A stretch of 64,000 nucleotides of DNA from Ectothiorhodospiraceae bacterium (GTDB taxonomy: Bacteria > Pseudomonadota > Gammaproteobacteria > HK1), in assembly GCA_024234875.1 (NCBI GenBank), contig JACKNM010000008.1, positions 216,499 to 280,498 on the forward strand, read 5' to 3'. Under the pieces are notes generated by a model. That model was given only the letters and a program-made list of their open reading frames with translations, was not told the origin of the DNA and did no database searches. Shown here piece after piece: positions 16,351 to 25,718 of the stretch; the first letter of the stretch is position 1, and every line of letters begins with the position of its first letter. The position numbers were made by a program, and so were the translations under genes.

Positions 16351-16387
16351 GGGGGCGGGCACCGCCTGCCGGCGGAGCCGGTTCCCC
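16351..16387. repeat. REP-like palindrome, copy B (degenerate)
   Basis: This element starts GGGGGCGGGCACCGCC and ends GGCGGAGCCGGTTCCCC. It has the same architecture as copy A but in the opposite orientation and with a less regular stem. A and B together, 44 bases apart, form a two-copy unit like those at 24507-24595. They fill the 139-base convergent gap. Confidence 0.6.
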
Positions 16388-16399
16388 AAGCGGTCGGCC

Positions 16400-17710
16400 T
16401 CAGACCCGCGTTCCCCAGAGGTCGTGCTCGCCGCTCGCCTCGATTCGCACCGTCACCAGGTCCCCGGGGGTGAGTCCGGCCGGCTCGTCGATGAACACGT
16501 TGCCATCGATCTCCGGCGCATCCGCGGTGCTCCGTGCCACCGCCTCGTCCTCCCCGACCTCGTCGACCAGGACGCTCATCGTCCGCCCCACCTTGCCGGC
16601 CAGGATCTCGCGGCTGATCCGTGCCTGGGTCTCCATGAATCGGGCGTACCGCTCCTCCTTGAGCGCCTCCGGCACCGCGTCGTCCAACGCGTTGGCCGCA
16701 GCGCCCTCGACCGGCGAGTAGCGGAAGCAGCCGGCGCGATCGATCCGCGCCTCCTCGAGGAAGCCGAGCAGACGCTCGAAGTCGTCGTCGGTCTCTCCGG
16801 GAAAGCCGACGATGAAGGTGCTGCGCACCGCGAGCTCCGGGCACTCGGCTCGCCAGGCGCGAATCCGCGCGAGGTTGTCCTCGGCGGCGGCCGGCCGACG
16901 CATCCGGCGCAGGACCGCCGGGCTCGCGTGCTGCAACGGCACGTCGAGATAGGGCAGGACGCGGCCCTCCGCCATCAGCGGGACGAGATGGTCGACGTGC
17001 GGGTACGGGTAGACGTAGTGCAACCGAACCCAGGCCCCGAGATCGCCGAGCGCGGCGGCGAGATCCGCAATCCGCGGGCGGACCGCGCGGGCGCGCCACA
17101 GCACCGGCGAGGTGCGGAGATCCACCCCGTAGGCGCTGGTGTCCTGCGACACCACCAGCAGCTCGCGCACCCCCGCCTCGACGAGGCGCTCGGCCTCGCG
17201 CAGGACGTCGTCCGGGGCGCGGCTCGCGAGGCGCCCGCGCATCGACGGGATGATGCAGAAGGTGCAGTGGTGGTTGCAGCCCTCGGAGATCTTCAGATAG
17301 GCGTAGTGGCGCGGTGTGAGCTTCACCCCATGTGGCGGCACGAGATCGGTGAACGGGTCGTGACGCGGCGGAACGTGGGCGTGGACCGCGGCCATGACCT
17401 CCTCGTAGCGCTGGGGGCCGGTCACCGCGAGCACTTGCGGGTGAGCCTCGCGAATGCGCTCGGGCCGCGCGCCGAGGCAGCCGGTCACCACCACCCGCCC
17501 GTTCTCGGCCAGCGCCTCGCCGATGGCATCGAGCGACTCGGCGACCGCGTCGTCGATGAACCCGCAGGTGTTGACGACCACCAGATCGGCATCGCGGTAG
17601 GTGCCGACGATGTCGTAGCCCTCGATTCGGAGCTGGGTCAGGATGCGCTCGGAGTCGACCAACGCCTTCGGGCAACCGAGGCTCACGAAGCCGATGCGAG
17701 GCGACGACAT
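16400..17710 (-). CDS. rimO: Ribosomal protein uS12 methylthiotransferase
   Basis: This 436-residue enzyme methylthiolates an aspartate of ribosomal protein S12. The N-terminal cluster cysteines are C13, C49 and C78; the radical-SAM triad C145, C149, C152 lies in GCNHHCTFC. The sequence GFVSLGCPKALVDSE and IPSMRG are RimO-specific and separate it from MiaB. A C-terminal TRAM domain ends near DLWGTRV. It is a monocistronic housekeeping gene, flanked by REP-like elements downstream and a long noncoding region upstream. Confidence 0.95.
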   Translation of the reverse strand: MSSPRIGFVSLGCPKALVDSERILTQLRIEGYDIVGTYRDADLVVVNTCGFIDDAVAESLDAIGEALAENGRVVVTGCLGARPERIREAHPQVLAVTGPQRYEEVMAAVHAHVPPRHDPFTDLVPPHGVKLTPRHYAYLKISEGCNHHCTFCIIPSMRGRLASRAPDDVLREAERLVEAGVRELLVVSQDTSAYGVDLRTSPVLWRARAVRPRIADLAAALGDLGAWVRLHYVYPYPHVDHLVPLMAEGRVLPYLDVPLQHASPAVLRRMRRPAAAEDNLARIRAWRAECPELAVRSTFIVGFPGETDDDFERLLGFLEEARIDRAGCFRYSPVEGAAANALDDAVPEALKEERYARFMETQARISREILAGKVGRTMSVLVDEVGEDEAVARSTADAPEIDGNVFIDEPAGLTPGDLVTVRIEASGEHDLWGTRV

Positions 17711-18195
17711 CTGCTACTCCAGTGGTGGGGTTCGCGGCGGCGGCGATTATAGGTGAGCGAAGGCCGGCGACAGCGGACCGCGCGGTCGAATTGACAGCGC
17801 CCCCGGCTCCGGCTCTATGCTGCCGCCACGAACCGCCCTCCGACACGCTCCCGGCGGCCCTCGCGGGTCGTCCCGGACCGTGCTTCGGGCTCACTGCCTT
17901 CCGCGACCGGCATCGCCCGGTGCCGGCGGACACCGGCAGGCCGAGCGAATCGGTCGCGTGGAGCGCCACGCGCGCCGGCACCCGCTCGGAGGTCCCGGCG
18001 CACCGTCCAGGAGCAAGCGCTCGAGGCCGTCGCGATGGCGACGGGTCGGCCCGGAAGACAGTCCCTGGACGGCTTCGGGTCAGGGTCGCCGCGTCCCGGG
18101 AGCGCTACCCCCGGTCGGTGCTGCCTCGCTCGAGCGGTGGTCACCGATAGCGGACACCCATCTGGGTGCTCGAGCCTCCTCTCGGAGGCATCGCC
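17711..18195. other. 485-base region without a recognisable gene; likely 5' leader
   Basis: No open frame here shows a known motif or plausible protein composition; the frames present are Arg/Pro/Ala-rich, as random high-G+C sequence gives. A sigma-70-like promoter at 17791-17821 points towards the membrane-protein gene at 18196, implying a leader of about 370 bases. The leader could hold a structured RNA, but I recognise no riboswitch class. Confidence 0.4.
17791..17821 (+). promoter_or_regulatory. Sigma-70-like promoter
   Basis: A perfect TTGACA at 17791-17796 is followed after 19 bases by TATGCT at 17816-17821. The spacing is 2 bases longer than ideal, which tempers the call. A perfect -35 hexamer is unusual in this sequence composition. 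Confidence 0.4.
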
Positions 18196-18573
18196 ATGTT
18201 CCTGTTCATCGGCGTCTGCGCCATCTGTCTGTTCTTCGTCCTGACCCCGATCGTCCACTGCAAGGGCCGCCTGGCCGACCCGCCGTGGTGGGCCACCGAC
18301 GGCGCGGTGTTCACGGTGGTGACACCCTTGCTGGTGATCCTGATCGCCGGCGGCACCGCCATGGTGGCGGCGTACTTCTGGGGCACCGACCACAGTGTTC
18401 ACGGCGTGGCCGAGTACGGCGAGGCCGGCGCGGTGGTGGTCGCTGCCTTCGTGCTGCGCCGGTGGCTCGTCGCACGCGGTCGCAAGGCCCTCGCGGCGGC
18501 CGAGGCATCCGGCCTGCTGTCCCGGATCGGTCCGGCCCAGGACATCGTCGCACCGATGTCGGTCGGCCGCTGA
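18196..18573 (+). CDS. Small membrane protein of unknown function (PWWAxD paralogue 1)
   Basis: This 125-residue protein has three predicted membrane helices: near residues 1-20, around FTVVTPLLVILIAGG, and around AGAVVVAAFVLRRWL, with a basic C-terminus. I do not recognise a family. It shares topology and the motif PPWWATD followed by a hydrophobic VTPLLV...AGG stretch with the next gene, which has VPWWASD and VPLLV...AGG, so the two are paralogues. The ATG at 18196 has GGAGG 8 bases upstream; an in-frame GTG at 18166 is less likely. It sits behind a long leader. Confidence 0.6.
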   Translation: MFLFIGVCAICLFFVLTPIVHCKGRLADPPWWATDGAVFTVVTPLLVILIAGGTAMVAAYFWGTDHSVHGVAEYGEAGAVVVAAFVLRRWLVARGRKALAAAEASGLLSRIGPAQDIVAPMSVGR

Positions 18574-18602
18574 CCGCGCCTGCCCCGGTCGCGCCGCAGA
18601 CT

Positions 18603-18633
18603 GTCGAAAGAGCGTAACCCGCGCTCTTTCGAC
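18603..18633. repeat. Perfect 12-base stem-loop
   Basis: GTCGAAAGAGCG (18603-18614) pairs perfectly with 18622-18633 around a 7-base loop. It begins 30 bases after the first PWWA-motif gene and may be a terminator or mRNA-stabilising hairpin. No T-run follows. Confidence 0.55.
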
Positions 18634-18669
18634 TCTCCGCGCCGGGGACGCCTCCGGCTTGACTTCCGT

Positions 18670-18704
18670 CCCCGCGCCTCGATGTATGCGCCCGAGGCGC
18701 GGGG
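18670..18704. repeat. Perfect 11-base stem with 13-base loop
   Basis: CCCCGCGCCTC (18670-18680) pairs with 18694-18704. It lies 129 bases before the second PWWA-motif gene, so it is either part of its leader or the second half of a double hairpin with 18603-18633. Confidence 0.5.
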
Positions 18705-18832
18705 CAAATTTCGGTTCCGACCCTCCCCTCGCCTCCCGGCACCGACCCGTCGCCGGTCCGCGCCATCGAGCCGCTGACCGACGCCCGGCGCCCGCAACCC
18801 CCGCTCGAGTCCGTTTCCTGGACGGCAGTTCG

Positions 18833-19204
18833 ATGGAATTCGCATACGGCGTGATCGCGTTGGAGGTCTGGTTGCTCCTCTTCACCTTCGGTTACTACGG
18901 CGCTCGCCGACCGGCGGTGCCATGGTGGGCAAGCGACATGTTCATGTTCACCGGCTACGTCCCGTTGCTGGTGATGATCCAGGCCGGAGGCGTCGCCGCC
19001 ATCGTGGCGCCGATGCTGATGCACGAGACGCGGTTCACCTGGGTGTCGGTCTCGGCCATCGCAGCGTCGGCGGCGATTACCGCGCCGCTGTTCCTTTGGC
19101 TGCGCAGCTACGGCCGGCGTCGGATGTCGCAGGCGTCGGTGAGGCCGTTCCCCGAGCCCCGTCCGCTGCCGAGCGGACCGCGCGACCTCCCGCGCGCCGC
19201 CTGA
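18833..19204 (+). CDS. Small membrane protein of unknown function (PWWAxD paralogue 2)
   Basis: This 123-residue protein has three hydrophobic helices (near residues 4-22, 37-60 and 70-92) and a Pro/Arg-rich cytoplasmic-looking tail. It is paralogous to the gene 260 bases upstream: both have a short first helix, the motif PWWAxD, a VPLLV-type second helix ending in AGG, and an Arg-rich end after the third helix. I recognise no family. ATG at 18833 is the first plausible start; its ribosome site is weak. Confidence 0.55.
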   Translation: MEFAYGVIALEVWLLLFTFGYYGARRPAVPWWASDMFMFTGYVPLLVMIQAGGVAAIVAPMLMHETRFTWVSVSAIAASAAITAPLFLWLRSYGRRRMSQASVRPFPEPRPLPSGPRDLPRAA

Positions 19205-19224
19205 GTCGCGGGCCGCCGAGGCGC

Positions 19225-19245
19225 CGCCGAGGCGGTGCCTCGGCG
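19225..19245. terminator. Stem-loop after the second PWWA-motif gene
   Basis: CGCCGAGGC at 19225-19233 and GCCTCGGCG at 19237-19245 form a perfect 9-base stem with a 3-base loop, 20 bases after the stop. It is a plausible terminator, although the usual U-tract is missing. Confidence 0.4.
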
Positions 19246-19367
19246 CCATCGTCGCGGGCACCCTGGTGCGGTGTCCGGTTCGCGCTACACTTCGCGTCCT
19301 CGTCGAGCGCCCGTTCCGCCTGGCCGTCGGTCGGTGCCGGCTCGACACCGCGCTCACCGAGGACGCC

Positions 19368-21005
19368 ATGCCCGCCGACGACACCTCCCCTCGACGCGAG
19401 AAGTTCGACTACGTGGTGGTCGGCGCCGGTTCCGCGGGGTGCGTGGTCGCGGCCCGCCTGAGCGAGGATCCAGCCTGCCGGGTGCTCCTGCTCGAGGCCG
19501 GCGGCGAGGACGACTACCTCTGGATCCACGTGCCGGTCGGTTACTTCAAGACCATGCACAATCCGCGCACCGACTGGCGCTACAAGACCGAGCCCCAGTC
19601 CGAGCTCGGCGGGCGCCAGCTCGACTGGCCCCGTGGGAAGGTCCTCGGCGGCTCGAGCTCCATCAACGGCCTGCTCTACGTGCGCGGCCAGCCACGCGAC
19701 TACGACCACTGGCGCCAGCTCGGCAACGCCGGCTGGTCCTGGGACGACGTGCTGCCCTACTTTCTGCGCAGCGAGGACCAGGAGCGCGGGGAAAGCACCT
19801 GGCACGGCGTCGGCGGCCCGCTGGCAGTCTCGAACATGCGGATCCGGCGCGACGTGTGCGACGCCTTCATCCGCGGCGCGGCCGAGCTCGGCCTGCCGAC
19901 GCGCGAGGACTTCAACGGCGAGGAGCAGGAGGGCGCGGGCTACTTCCAGCTCACCGCCCGCGACGGCCGCCGCTGCAGCACCGCGGTCGGCTACCTCCGC
20001 CCGGCGCGCAAGCGTCGCAACCTCGTCGTCCGCACCCACGCCCACACCGAGCGCCTGCTGCTCGTCGACGGCCGGGTGATCGGCGTGCGCTACCAGGGCC
20101 GTGACGGCGCGGCGGTCGAGGTCGAGGCCACCCGCGAGGTGGTGCTGTCGGCCGGCGCCATCGGCTCGCCGCAGATCCTGCAGATCTCGGGCATCGGCCC
20201 GCCCGACGTCCTCGGGCGCGCCGGCGTGCGCTGCCAGCACGCCCTGCCCGGGGTCGGGCGCAATCTGCAGGACCACCTCCAGGTCCGCTCGGTGTACCGC
20301 TGCACGCGGCCGACCCTGAACGACGAGGTCAACAACCCGCTGCGCAAGGCGCTGATCGGGCTCGAGTACATCGTCCGGCGGACCGGACCGATGAGCATGG
20401 GCGCGAGCCAGGTGGCCGCCTTCGCGCGCACCCGACCCGAGCTCGAGACCCCCGACATCCAGTTCCACTTCCAGCCGCTGTCGGCCGACAAGCCCGGCGA
20501 GGGGCTCCATCGCTTCTCGGCGTTCACGGTGTCGGTGTGTCAGCTCCGGCCCGAGAGCCGCGGTCACATCGACATCCGCAGCCCCGATCCGCACCAGCAC
20601 CCGGCAATCGAGCCGCGTTACCTCACCGCCCCCACCGACCGCGCGACGGTGGTCGCCGGGATGCGACTCACGCGGCGGCTGTGCGCCACCGACGCGATGC
20701 GTCCGTTCGTGGCCGAGGAGATCCTGCCGGGCTCCGACGTCGAGGGCGACGACGCGTTGCTCGACGCGGCTCGCCGGCTCAGCCAGACCATCTACCACCC
20801 GGTCGGGACCTGCCGCATGGGCGAGGATCCGATGGCGGTGGTCGACGCACGCCTGCGCCTGCGCGGGCTCGGCGGACTGCGCGTGGTCGACGCGTCGATC
20901 ATGCCCACCATCACCTCCGGCAACACCAACGCGCCGGTGATCATGATCGCGGAGAAGGCAGCCGAGCTGATTCGCGCCGACGCGCGCGCCGGACACGCCG
21001 CCTGA
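19368..21005 (+). CDS. GMC-family FAD-dependent oxidoreductase (choline dehydrogenase-like)
   Basis: This 545-residue flavoprotein has the N-terminal dinucleotide motif VVVGAGSAGCVVAARL, the GMC signature 1 region WPRGKVLGGSSSINGLLYVRG, and the C-terminal active-site region YHPVGTCRMG with the catalytic His followed by NTNAPVIMIAEKAAELI. These enzymes oxidise primary or secondary alcohols, including sugars, polyols and choline. Its neighbours (SDR, keto-acid hydratase, IlvD/Edd dehydratase) suggest a polyol or sugar substrate entering an aldonate pathway. TACACT at 19286-19291 may be its -10. Confidence 0.88.
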   Translation: MPADDTSPRREKFDYVVVGAGSAGCVVAARLSEDPACRVLLLEAGGEDDYLWIHVPVGYFKTMHNPRTDWRYKTEPQSELGGRQLDWPRGKVLGGSSSINGLLYVRGQPRDYDHWRQLGNAGWSWDDVLPYFLRSEDQERGESTWHGVGGPLAVSNMRIRRDVCDAFIRGAAELGLPTREDFNGEEQEGAGYFQLTARDGRRCSTAVGYLRPARKRRNLVVRTHAHTERLLLVDGRVIGVRYQGRDGAAVEVEATREVVLSAGAIGSPQILQISGIGPPDVLGRAGVRCQHALPGVGRNLQDHLQVRSVYRCTRPTLNDEVNNPLRKALIGLEYIVRRTGPMSMGASQVAAFARTRPELETPDIQFHFQPLSADKPGEGLHRFSAFTVSVCQLRPESRGHIDIRSPDPHQHPAIEPRYLTAPTDRATVVAGMRLTRRLCATDAMRPFVAEEILPGSDVEGDDALLDAARRLSQTIYHPVGTCRMGEDPMAVVDARLRLRGLGGLRVVDASIMPTITSGNTNAPVIMIAEKAAELIRADARAGHAA

Positions 21006-21027
21006 TCCGACCGACCTGGAGACCGCG

Positions 21028-21840
21028 ATGAGCGATCCGATCCTGAAGGGCCAGGTGGCCCTGGTCACCGGCGCCGGCCGCGGCCTCGGCCGCGCCTTCG
21101 CCGAGCACCTCGCCCGCCTCGGTAGCGCAGTGGCGCTTCACGGCCTGCGCGAGCACGGCCCGGCGGAGTACGGCGAGGGCACGACGCTCTCGGCCACTGC
21201 CGACGACGTCGGCCGTGCGTTCGGCGTGCCGACCATCGCGCTTCTCGGCGACCTCACCGTCGACGCCGACGTCGAGCGCGTGGTCGACGAGGCCGAGTCG
21301 CGGCTCGGCCCGATCGACGTCCTGGTCCACAATGCCGGCGGCGACATCGCGGCCCGCGGCGGCAAGCCCGACCCCAACGACGCCATCGACATCGACGCCG
21401 AGGACGTGCGCGCGGTGCTCGACCGCAACCTGTTGTCGACCATCCTGGTGTGCCGCGCGGTGGCTCGCCGCATGCGTGAGCGGCGCCGCGGGCGCATCGT
21501 CACCCTCAGCTCGGTGGCCGCATTCAAGGGCCGGTCGCACGGCGTGGTCTACGCCACGTCGAAGGCGGGCGTGGTGCACTACACGCGCTGCCTCGCCGAC
21601 CAGCTCCGTCCGTTCGACGTCACCGTCAACTCGATCGCGCCCGGCGACACCCGCACCGGACGTTTCCTCGGCACGCGCCCGGTCCCCGCGGAGCGCCTGG
21701 TGGAGTCCGGCACCCTCGACCGGGTGGCCACCGTCGACGAGGTGGCAAGGGTGATCGAGTTCTTCGCCGGGCCACAGGGCGCCTTCGTGAGCGGCCAGGT
21801 GCTGCGGGTCGACGGCGGCACGCAGTGCTGGCCGGGATGA
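21028..21840 (+). CDS. SDR-family oxidoreductase
   Basis: This 270-residue SDR has TGAGRGLG near residues 14-21, HNAG in place of NNAG, and the triad S162, Y175, K179. An insertion around residues 40-62 and again at 105-124 makes it longer than classical members. The end, VDGGTQCWPG, is standard. It follows the GMC oxidoreductase by 22 bases and is probably co-transcribed. Substrate is not determinable; a sugar or lactone step is suggested by context. Confidence 0.82.
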   Translation: MSDPILKGQVALVTGAGRGLGRAFAEHLARLGSAVALHGLREHGPAEYGEGTTLSATADDVGRAFGVPTIALLGDLTVDADVERVVDEAESRLGPIDVLVHNAGGDIAARGGKPDPNDAIDIDAEDVRAVLDRNLLSTILVCRAVARRMRERRRGRIVTLSSVAAFKGRSHGVVYATSKAGVVHYTRCLADQLRPFDVTVNSIAPGDTRTGRFLGTRPVPAERLVESGTLDRVATVDEVARVIEFFAGPQGAFVSGQVLRVDGGTQCWPG

Positions 21841-21866
21841 CCCCCACACCGAGCGGGAGCACGACC

Positions 21867-22646
21867 ATGGACGAGCAGACGATCGCGGCGGCGGCGCGCC
21901 ACATCCTGGCCGAGCGGACTGCCGGCGCGCGCCTCGCGCCGTTCGCGCCCGGCACCGGGCCGATCGACGAGCCCGCGGGGTACGCGGTCCAGCGCGCGGT
22001 CCATCGACTCGGCGACGAGCCGCTCGCCGGCTACAAGATCGGCTGCACCACGCCGGTGATGCAGCGTTTCCTCGGCATCGACGCACCGGCCGCCGGCGGC
22101 ATGGTCGAGCGCGGCCGCCTGGCCTCGGCATGCACCCTGCATCACCGCGACTTCCGCCGGGTGGGCTTCGAGGGTGAGATCGCGGTGACGCTCGGCGCCG
22201 ACCTCGCGGCCGGTCCGTTCGATCGGACGCGGGTCGCCGACGCGGTAGGCAGCTGTCACGTCGCCATCGAGGTGGTCGACGACCGGTACACCGACTTCGC
22301 CGCGGTCGGTGTGCCGACGCTCATCGCCGACGACTTCTTCCACGCCGGCTTCGTCCTCGGCCCGGCGGTCGCCGACTGGCGGTCGCTCGACCTCGCCGCT
22401 GCCGAGGGCGCGATGCGGATCGACGGCGAGGTCATCGAGCGCGGACGCGGCGAGGCGGTGATGGGTCATCCGCTCGCCGCGCTCGCCTGGCTCGCCGACC
22501 TGCTCGTGGCGCAGTCGCGCCCGCTGCGCGCGGGGGCGACCGTCCTGCTCGGCAGCCTGGTCACCACCCGCTGGCTGACCGGCGAGCACGAGGTCGCGTT
22601 CGCGGTCGAGGGATTGGGCGCGGTGTCGTTGCACCTGCGCGACTGA
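21867..22646 (+). CDS. 2-keto-4-pentenoate hydratase/FAH-superfamily protein
   Basis: This 259-residue protein belongs to the MhpD-like branch of the FAH superfamily: GYKIGCTTPVMQRFLG near residues 52-67, the metal-ligand FEGEIAVTL, and AIEVVDDRYTDF. Such enzymes hydrate 2-hydroxypentadienoate or act on related keto acids, and some decarboxylate. In this sugar-acid context it could process a dehydrated keto-deoxy acid. The ATG at 21867 has GGGAGC upstream and lies 26 bases after the SDR stop. Confidence 0.8.
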   Translation: MDEQTIAAAARHILAERTAGARLAPFAPGTGPIDEPAGYAVQRAVHRLGDEPLAGYKIGCTTPVMQRFLGIDAPAAGGMVERGRLASACTLHHRDFRRVGFEGEIAVTLGADLAAGPFDRTRVADAVGSCHVAIEVVDDRYTDFAAVGVPTLIADDFFHAGFVLGPAVADWRSLDLAAAEGAMRIDGEVIERGRGEAVMGHPLAALAWLADLLVAQSRPLRAGATVLLGSLVTTRWLTGEHEVAFAVEGLGAVSLHLRD

Positions 22647-22778
22647 GCGCTCGATCTCGCGATCTCGCGCCGCGCGGTGACCGCGGGCGCCGCGCGTGGT
22701 GAAATGCGCGTCACCACCAGCGCGCGCGAGCTCACCTCGTCGCGCGGCCTTTCGTCGAATCGCATGACTGGAGTCCCG

Positions 22779-24503
<1,725 letters not shown>

Positions 24504-24506
24504 GCC

Positions 24507-24541
24507 GAGGACTGGCTCCGCCGCGGGTGGCGCCCGTCCCC
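24507..24541. repeat. REP-like palindrome, copy C
   Basis: The stem is GGACTGGCTCCGCC against GGTGGCGCCCGTCC (11 of 14 pairs). It has the same plan as copies A and B at 16.3 kb and begins 4 bases after the dehydratase stop. Confidence 0.6.
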
Positions 24542-24559
24542 TCTCCGACTGCGGTGCGA

Positions 24560-24595
24560 GGGGACAGGCACGCGCTACCGCGCGAGCCAGTCCCC
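24560..24595. repeat. REP-like palindrome, copy D
   Basis: A 36-base palindrome from GGGGACAGGCACGCGC to GCCAGTCCCC; 33 of 36 positions match the reverse complement of copy A. It forms an inverted pair with copy C, filling the 98-base convergent gap. Confidence 0.75.
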
Positions 24596-24601
24596 GGCAC
24601 C

Positions 24602-25600
24602 CTACGAATGCCCGAACCGCACCAGCCGGGTCGCCTCGTCGGCATTGACGGCGCCGACCGGGAGCTTGCCGCCGAGGATCGCGGCCACCTGGGCCACCGT
24701 CTCCAGCGCCTGGTGCTCGATGGCCGGCGGCGTCAGGCCGCCGATGTGGGGCGTGGCGATGACGTCGGGGCGCGACGCGATGGCACGGGTCGGCATCTGG
24801 TCGGGGTCGCGGCCGACGTCCATGGTCGCGCCGGCGATCCGTTTGGCGTCGAGCGCCGCGACCAGCGCCGCCTCGTCGACGAGGTTGCCGCGCGAGCCGT
24901 TCACGAACCAGGCGTGAGGCTGCATCTCGGCGAAGGCGGCGGCGTCCATCAGGCACTCGGTCTCCTCGTTCGCGATCGCGAGGCAGACCACGAAGTCGCT
25001 GGCGCGTAGCAGCGCGGGCAGCATCGCGACCTGCGAGACGCCCTCCTCCTCGACCTCGGCGTACGGGTCGTGGACACGGACCGTCATGTGCATCGCCCGC
25101 GCGACCTCGGCGAGGCGCCGCCCGATGCGCCCGTAGCCGATGATGCCGATGCTGCTCCCCGCGAGCTGCCGCCCCATCCGCACCTCGGGCATCCGCCCGG
25201 CCCGGTAGGCGCTCACCGCCGCGGTGATGCCACGCGCGGCGTCGATCATCTGCCCCACGAGCAGCTCGACCACCGCGTCGACGAAGCCCGCGCTCGCGCG
25301 GGTGACCAGGATGCCACTGCGCGACGCGGCCTCGACGTCGACGGTGCGGATGTCGACCGCGCAGCGCACGAAGGCGACCAGGCGCGGCGACGCCTGGAAC
25401 AGGCTCGCCTCGCCGGCGGTGGCGCGATCCGAGACGATGACGTCGCAGTCGCGTGCCGCCTCGACCAGGGCCGGCCCGGCCAAGGGCTCCGCGCCCTGGT
25501 GGAGTCGGACCTCCCCGAGATCGCGCAGGCTCCCGAGTGCCTTTTCACCGTAGTAAGCGGCGCGCGCGGCGGGGACGTGCGTCAGCAGGATGCGGGCCAT
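24602..25600 (-). CDS. D-2-hydroxyacid dehydrogenase-family protein
   Basis: This 332-residue protein has the NAD-binding motif GYGRIGRRLAEVAR at about residue 154, the catalytic Arg in NGSRGNLVDE and the catalytic His in TPHIGG. The acid of the usual triad is altered: the normal xxEP reads RDPDQMP. It may therefore reduce an unusual substrate or work with Asp. Relatives act on glycerate, glyoxylate, tartronate or 2-keto acids. It is convergent with the dehydratase gene and precedes the sox operon end on the same strand. Confidence 0.82.
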   Translation of the reverse strand: MARILLTHVPAARAAYYGEKALGSLRDLGEVRLHQGAEPLAGPALVEAARDCDVIVSDRATAGEASLFQASPRLVAFVRCAVDIRTVDVEAASRSGILVTRASAGFVDAVVELLVGQMIDAARGITAAVSAYRAGRMPEVRMGRQLAGSSIGIIGYGRIGRRLAEVARAMHMTVRVHDPYAEVEEEGVSQVAMLPALLRASDFVVCLAIANEETECLMDAAAFAEMQPHAWFVNGSRGNLVDEAALVAALDAKRIAGATMDVGRDPDQMPTRAIASRPDVIATPHIGGLTPPAIEHQALETVAQVAAILGGKLPVGAVNADEATRLVRFGHS

Positions 25601-25680
25601 CGGGGCATTCTCCGTGCGGTCTCGACCGGGCGTCGCCTCGGGCGACCACGCCGCCCGGCGGCGAGGATGCGGGTGCGCGA

Positions 25681-25706
25681 GGCTCGCCGGTGGCCACCGG
25701 CGAGCC
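25681..25706. terminator. 26-base perfect palindrome after soxG
   Basis: GGCTCGCCGGTGG at 25681-25693 is perfectly mirrored at 25694-25706. It lies 12 bases beyond the soxG stop on the minus strand and is the natural end of the glyA-soxBDAG transcript. There is no U-run, as is common in high-G+C genomes; an operator for the next gene is an alternative. Confidence 0.5.
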
Positions 25707-25718
25707 GACAGTGTGGCG

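Noticed and set aside
17722..18150. 142-codon open frame in the gap upstream of the first PWWA-motif gene
   Set aside because: Arg/Pro/Ala-rich translation without hydrophobic or conserved segments and without a ribosome site; treated as leader sequence.
19077..21068. Long minus-strand frame opposite the GMC oxidoreductase
   Set aside because: No domain signature; the plus strand shows the complete GMC motifs.
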